Of a stretch of DNA of 6,751 bases, positions 6,195 to 6,751 are shown in pieces. Positions within the stretch are counted from its first letter, which is position 1. Every line of letters begins with the position of its first letter. A program made the position numbers and the translations under genes. Source of the stretch: Pedobacter sp. (GTDB lineage Bacteria > Bacteroidota > Bacteroidia > Sphingobacteriales > Sphingobacteriaceae); assembly GCA_004295885.1 (NCBI GenBank), contig SEDG01000130.1:1-6751 (forward strand). The letters are read 5' to 3'. The notes beneath the pieces are model-generated. The model was given only the letters and a program-made list of their open reading frames with translations, ran no database searches and was not told where the DNA came from.

Positions 6195-6751
6195 ATGTCT
6201 AAAGGAATTAAAATACTGATAGTTGAGGATGATGAAAACTTACGCTTTTTAGTCGTTCATCGTTTACAGGCAGAAGGATATACAGTGTTAGAAAATAGTG
6301 ATGGCGCTACTGCTGTTGATACCATAATGTCTGAAAAACCTGATATTGTGTTGTTAGACTGGATGTTACCTGGTAAAGAAGGAGCTGAAGTATGTGAAGA
6401 AGTTCGTAAAGCTGGCTACGAAGGTTTAGTAATCATGATGACTGCTAAAGCGCAAGATGTAGATAAAATCGATGCTTATAACTTTGGCGCATCAGACTAT
6501 GTTACAAAACCATTTAATATGGATGTTTTAGTGGCGATGTTGGATAGCAAGGTTAAATTCTTAATTAACAACGACCGTTCTGAGATTCATCGTTTCGGAA
6601 ATATGGAGCATCATCCAAACATTCATACTTTATTCCGCGATGGCAAAAAAATCGAGTTAACGATATTGGAAAACAGGATATTGTTATACTTCTTACGTAA
6701 TCCTAATAAAGTGATTAATCGTGATGAATTGATGTTGGTGGTTTGGGGTTA
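6195..6751 (+). CDS. OmpR/PhoB-type response regulator (3' end cut by window)
   Basis: 185 complete codons are visible before the window ends. The receiver domain (about 5-120) has the acidic pocket Asp12/Asp13, phospho-acceptor Asp55 (LLDWMLPG), Thr83 (MMTA) and Lys105 (VTKPF), so it should be phosphorylatable. From about 135 a winged-helix DNA-binding domain begins (HRFGNMEHHP, then IELTILENRILLYFLRNPNKVINRDELM and VWG), as in OmpR/PhoB transcription factors. Full length in the family is about 225-240 residues, so roughly 40-50 are missing. The ATG at 6195 gives a standard receiver N-terminus. It lies 80 bp after the kinase gene, separated by a repeat hairpin, and is almost certainly its cognate partner. 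No separate promoter box was seen in the gap. Its targets are unknown; autoregulation of the S9 promoter would be typical but is not shown. Confidence 0.95.
   Translation, partial: MSKGIKILIVEDDENLRFLVVHRLQAEGYTVLENSDGATAVDTIMSEKPDIVLLDWMLPGKEGAEVCEEVRKAGYEGLVIMMTAKAQDVDKIDAYNFGASDYVTKPFNMDVLVAMLDSKVKFLINNDRSEIHRFGNMEHHPNIHTLFRDGKKIELTILENRILLYFLRNPNKVINRDELMLVVWG

Overview
The window is AT-rich and reads as a chromosomal segment of a Bacteroidota member, most likely Sphingobacteriaceae (Pedobacter-like). This rests on TAnnTTTG-type promoter boxes, start codons without clear Shine-Dalgarno sequences, a DUF4286-family gene, a large periplasmic TPR protein ending its signal peptide in LQAQ, and the style of the two-component genes. 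The genus is inferred from family resemblance, not from any marker gene.

Layout. Bases 1-116 hold a palindromic element built from degenerate 8-nt units; it runs into the 3' end of the first gene and supplies its stop codon. On the minus strand follow a 99-aa DUF4286 protein (107-406), with a near-leaderless promoter box just upstream, and a 602-aa secreted TPR-repeat protein (493-2301). A 235-bp divergent region (2302-2536) separates these from the plus-strand genes; it holds inverted repeats and a promoter box close to the start of the next gene. On the plus strand lie an S9 (prolyl oligopeptidase) family lipoprotein (2537-4429), a membrane sensor histidine kinase 14 bp downstream (4444-6114), a second octamer-repeat hairpin (6118-6178), and an OmpR/PhoB-type response regulator cut by the window end (6195-6751+).

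Working together. The three plus-strand genes look like one transcription unit: an envelope lipoprotein, a sensor kinase with a large periplasmic domain, and its response regulator. The notable point is that the S9 protein keeps the family fold signatures but has lost the nucleophilic serine (Gly487 in a GNGFGG motif) and the catalytic histidine (Asp601), keeping only the aspartate (Asp572). It is therefore predicted to be a pseudopeptidase. Its tight linkage to a sensor kinase suggests, as inference only, that it acts as a ligand-binding or regulatory partner of the kinase. The minus-strand pair shows no evident functional tie to this cassette.
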